The notes under the pieces: model-generated
Told to the model about the DNA's origin: nothing
The model's input: only the letters and a program-made list of their open reading frames with translations
The model's database searches: none
From: Heliocidaris erythrogramma
Taxonomy: Eukaryota > Echinodermata > Echinoidea > Camarodonta > Echinometridae
Assembly (NCBI GenBank): GCA_025617745.1
Contig: CM046858.1
Coordinates: forward strand, 52,211,925 to 52,275,924
Direction: 5' to 3'
Length of the DNA stretch: 64,000 bases
In this document: piece after piece, positions 60,340-64,000 of the stretch
Position numbering within the stretch: the first letter of the stretch is position 1
Layout: every line of letters starts with the position of its first letter
Program-made: the position numbers and the translations under genes

Positions 60340-61332
60340 TATCTTTATTAAATATTGATTATAAAATTGTTTCAAAAGTAATAGCTACAAGAATAAAGGG
60401 AGTTTTGGAAAATATAATTTCAACAGATCAAATAGGGTTTATGAATGGTAGAACTATAGGAGAAGCGATTCGAATAATAGACGATGTGATTTTCCACACG
60501 TCTCAATATAAATTGCCAGGGTATTTAATTGCAGTTGACTTTCAAAAGGCATTTGATTCGGTGGCACATGTTTTTTTTTAAATAAAGTATTATGCTCTTA
60601 TAACTTCGGCCCGGAATTTCGCAGATGGGTAGAAGTTCTTTACAAAAATGCACAAAGTTGTATTTTTAATGGAGGGATGTCGATGGGGTATTTTGAAGTA
60701 CAAAGAGGCGTAAGACAGGGAGATCCCCTCTCTCCTAATTTATTTATCTTATGCATAGCCCAATATTAGCCCATAATATAAGACATGATAGGGAAATAAA
60801 AGGTATTTGTTTCGGTAAGGACGAGGTTAAGCAAGTCATCTATGCGGATGACATGACCCTCTTTATTCAAGATAAAGTTTCCATTTTAAGAGTAATTAGA
60901 TTATTAGAGAATTTCAAAATACTTTTCGGAATTCAAATTAACAAGGAGAAAAAAAAAAATTCTTTTGTTGGGATCCTTGCTTGGGAAGTCTTATGGAATG
61001 CCCCTAGGTCAAAAAGGTGATTTTGTAAAAATATTAGGTGTGGTATTTTCCTTAGATATAGAAGTAAAAGAAAGTTTGAACTACAAGGAGATACTAAGTA
61101 AAATTAAAAAGCTTTTGGGTTGGTGGAAGCAAAGGAAAATACAGTTATTGAAGTTGTTATACATTTTATACAGTTTATGTGCGTCAAGAAAATTATGGAA
61201 AAAAAAATGATATGAAATGGAAGCAGTATTTTAATTATGTTACAAAACATTTAGGAGGAAATCTCATTTTCTCATGTGATTATTTATTGGGTTCTTTCTT
61301 GAGAAATAAAAACTACTGAATACAAAAAATAT
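60340..61332 (+). mobile_element. LINE copy 3, right part
   Basis: Resumes at the RT fingers (SLLNIDYKIVSKVIATRIKG) and carries motifs A and C (YADDM) with frameshifts near 60575, 60760 and 60955. It shares the deletion near 61135 with copy 2. It then jumps from TTATTGGGTT to the LINE 3' terminus GAGAAATAAAAACTACTGAA with a short A run. Confidence 0.85.
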
Positions 61333-61339
61333 TCCTGGG

Positions 61340-63486
61340 TATATGTTGGCAATTGACTTTGAAAAAGCTTTTGATTCCATATCCCCCACCTTTTTCATCA
61401 AACATTAGTTTCGTTCGGTTTTGGTCAGCAATTTCGTAAGTGGGTCAAAATATTATATACAAATACCCAAAGCTGTATTTTTAATGGAGGGGATTCGACA
61501 AGTTATTTTAAAATAGAAAGAGGAGTAAGACAAGGGGACCCCCTTTCGCCCTATCTTTTTATTTTATGTATAGAAGTATTGGCGCATAATATAAGATATA
61601 ACAACGACATTAAAGGAATTTCCTTTGGAAAGGAAGAAGTGAAGCAGGTTATGTATGCCGACGATATGACTATATTTGTTCGAGATGTGAACTCGGTCAA
61701 AAATGTAATACAAATTTTAGAAAATTTCAAAAAAGTATCAGGACTTAGAGTTAATAACGAGAAGACGAAGGTGTTATTATTAGGTTCCTCTCAAAGAAAA
61801 TCATATGATATTTCTTTTGGTCAAAAAGTAGATTTTGTGAAGATTCTCGGTGTATTTTTTTTCTTTAGATGTGGAAGTAAAGGAAAGGTTAAACTATAAA
61901 GAAATATTAAGTAAAATAAAGAAATTGTTGAACTGGTGGAGGCAAAGAGATTTAACATTAATGGGCAAAATACAGTTATTAAAGCAGTTTATTTTTTCAA
62001 AATTTATTTACGAAGAACTTGATGAGTTGGCTTTTGCATTTTTGTGGGGTGGGGGAAATAAAATTAACAAAAGTACTATGTATTTAGATTACCACCTTGG
62101 TGGCTTGAAAATGATGAACTTTCAATGGTTGATAAAGGCACAGAGGGTTATGTGGATTAAAAGACTAAAAGAAAATAATGCAATGAAATGGAAACAATAT
62201 TTCAAATATGCTACAAAACATCTAGGGGGAGAATTTATATTTTCTTGCGATTACTTGCTTGGATTGTTGAAGGTATCACTGCTGCAATTTTATATGAATT
62301 TATTAGAAGTGTGGATAGATACAAGGGATTTTTCGATTTAAATCAGAAACATTTAAAGGGAACAAGATGTTTTTGAACAATAAATTTATACGAGTTGAAG
62401 GAAAATGCATATTTGACCAAAAATGATATGAAAAAAATATTTATAGATTGAAACATATCATGGATTGTGATGGAAACTTAAGATCGTTTTCATACTTCCA
62501 TAGACAGGGGTTAAATTTTAATGATTTTCAATTGATAGAGACAATTTATAAAACGATTCCAGATTTCCAGTAAGCTGGAAACGAAACATGAATGTGAATA
62601 ATTCTCTTCCCATTCTCTATCACATTATTTTTAAATTATATTTTATCTCAAAGGGCTTTCATGCTGTCAAGCCTCGGCTTATTATGAAAACCCTCTTGTT
62701 TGATTTCTCTTTCTATAATCCTACTGTTAGCCTTGCACTTTAAGATATATTGATGTCATGATGTTCCATTGTATTGTATATCGCATAATTTGTATAACGT
62801 ATGCATTATTTGATGAATTGAGAAATCAAGCAGAAATAAATAAATCTAATCAAATAAATCCAATGATACTTCTCTTCGAGAAGAAATATCGTTTATATCC
62901 GGAAAAAATAGTTATATCGATAAATGATATTGTATCTAAAAATATATGCTAATTTTATGAATTGCAACTTGCAAATATAATTTTTTCGCATAAAAAGAGT
63001 GAAAACAATTTTATAAGACCAAGGCAGTGTACTCCGAACAGCCGATTAAGGGAGTTTCAGTTTAAAATGTTGCATGGGATTGCTTACACAAATCATCATT
63101 TGTTCCGCTTTAAAATCTTGGAAAATAATCTTTGCTGTTATTGCAAACAAGAAGAAACATATCGTCATCTATTTTTTGAATGTGAACATGCTTCTTTGGT
63201 TTGGAATGATTGCAACGAGATGTTTCACTTTTTATCTATTGGTAATTTAACCTGGGAAGAAATATTTGGCGGAATAGAATTAGAAGATGAGGGAAAGGAA
63301 CGGTTGGTTAATCATTGTTTCATCTTTGTAAAATTTTCAATCTTTAAAGGAAGAGAAAGGGGTTCGCCAATAACTATAGATGAAATTAAAAGAAATTTTA
63401 AAGAAGAAGAAAGGGAAGAAAAAAAGCTGGAAGTGGAGAGAGGCAAAATTTCTCTCCATTTAAGGAAATGGGCAAATCTAAATTGA
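61340..63486 (+). pseudogene. LINE ORF2 fragment of copy 4
   Basis: Motif A (AIDFEKAFDS), motif B (GVRQGDPLSPYLF) and motif C (YADDM near 61660) are all visible, with a frameshift near 61430 and another at a T run near 61860. About 35 residues upstream of the EELDELAFAFLW segment are missing. The C-terminal part from 62962 to 63486 is one open frame with CX2CX7HX4C (CCYCKQEETYRHLFFEC). Not functional. Confidence 0.82.
62600..62875 (+). mobile_element. Other LINE 3' end inserted in copy 4
   Basis: TATAATCCTACTGTTAGCC, then CATAATTTGTATAACGTATG, ending in AAGCAGAAATAAATAAATC. It resembles the 3' end of a CR1/L2-like element and interrupts the copy-4 reading frame. Confidence 0.45.
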
Positions 63487-64000
63487 ACAATTAATAGGGA
63501 GAGCGAGGTACAGGTAAAGGTTGAGCAAGAGCCAAATATATTCTTTCTTCTCTCTTCTTCCTTACAGAGACGGTATAAAGAAACAGGAAATCATATCCCT
63601 TCCATGTGTTTGAGGCAAAATTAGGGAGCGTGCTCTCACCCCCCCCCCCCCCCCCCCGGGGATGGGAGGGTAGACTCACAGCACCTGTTTTTGTTTTGTT
63701 TTTTTTATTTGTTTTTCGCTCTTACCCTTTAACACATAACGTTATTTCAATTTGTATAATACAAGTCATATTTTTTCTTCTATATCATGTTAAAATTTCT
63801 TCAATGATGTATAATTATAAAATTATAAGATATTCAAATAATATGTACAATTTGTTTAATGAGAGTTGCTATGTATTTATAAGATTTGAGAGAAAACAAT
63901 AAAAACATCAATTAAAGTTGCTTTACACGGGGAGGGGTGGGGAGGGGTAGAACAGCACCTGATTTTATCTTTTCGGTTTTCTCTCTTATCCCTTAAGACA

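Larger units (their letters stand above)
61333..63920 (+). mobile_element. LINE copy 4, diverged L1/Tx1-like
   Basis: 5' truncated at RT motif A and about 70 percent similar to the other copies in protein. It runs through RT, a 270 bp insertion near 62600-62870, the zinc-finger C-terminus, then a 3' UTR with a C run (63640-63657) to AATAAAAACATCAATTAAAG. A second block like 63655-63740 begins at 63920, suggesting that another copy or a duplicated tail follows. Confidence 0.82.

Overview
This window looks like repeat-choked, intron-rich DNA from a marine invertebrate deuterostome, most likely an echinoderm. That inference rests on the mobile-element set: a Gmr1-type Ty3/gypsy element (a lineage described from deuterostomes), DIRS, Penelope-like and L1/Tx1-like elements, and tRNA-derived SINEs carrying the CTTGGGCAAGG and CGGATGG..GACGTTAAA body motifs. 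The base composition is AT-rich, with many unusually long G or C runs. Nothing looks bacterial, and I see no operon or CRISPR array. The species cannot be fixed from the sequence alone.

The one host gene I recognise is a SAMHD1 homologue (dNTP triphosphohydrolase) on the minus strand. Six phase-compatible exons (35531-35617, 14002-14227, 13124-13192, 6859-6963, 5188-5315, 4146-4179) encode the C-terminal part of the enzyme. The SAM/HD catalytic part should lie beyond the right end. The roughly 21 kb intron between the first two visible exons, and the smaller introns, are filled with transposons. Two other possible host-like pieces lie in that intron: an acidic first exon on the plus strand (15319-15562), and THAP-type/Kolobok-like transposase fragments on the minus strand (25335-25715 and 21453-21890).

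Region by region: 1-4 kb holds terminal-inverted-repeat (TIR) and foldback elements and microsatellites. 4-14.3 kb is the 3' part of SAMHD1, with one exon flanked by two oppositely oriented 0.9 kb TTAA-flanked MITEs. 11.4-12.1 kb has a perfect inverted repeat around a hammerhead-like core, then tandem GTCCTCGG-rich repeats. 15.3-18.6 kb has the acidic exon, a MITE carrying a tRNA-like segment, and a Penelope-like element 3' end with a GIY-YIG domain. 19.7-26.4 kb has SINEs, MITEs (one Harbinger-like) and the THAP region. 27.5-34.7 kb is a full-length Gmr1-like LTR retrotransposon with matching LTRs, a 5 bp target duplication and integrase placed before reverse transcriptase. 36-42.6 kb is repetitive, with a dispersed A-B-A'-B' duplication.

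From 43 to 63.5 kb there is a head-to-tail array of L1/Tx1-like LINE copies. Copy 1 is nearly complete, with a small upstream ORF overlapping the main ORF at ATGA. Copies 2 and 3 share one internal deletion. Copy 3 is split by a 6 kb DIRS element read on the minus strand. Copy 4 is a diverged relative. A deleted Tc1-like element and a TA-flanked MITE sit in the tail of copy 2. Most mobile-element genes carry frameshifts or stops. The exceptions are the main ORFs of LINE copy 1, which are open apart from one frame change in a T run.
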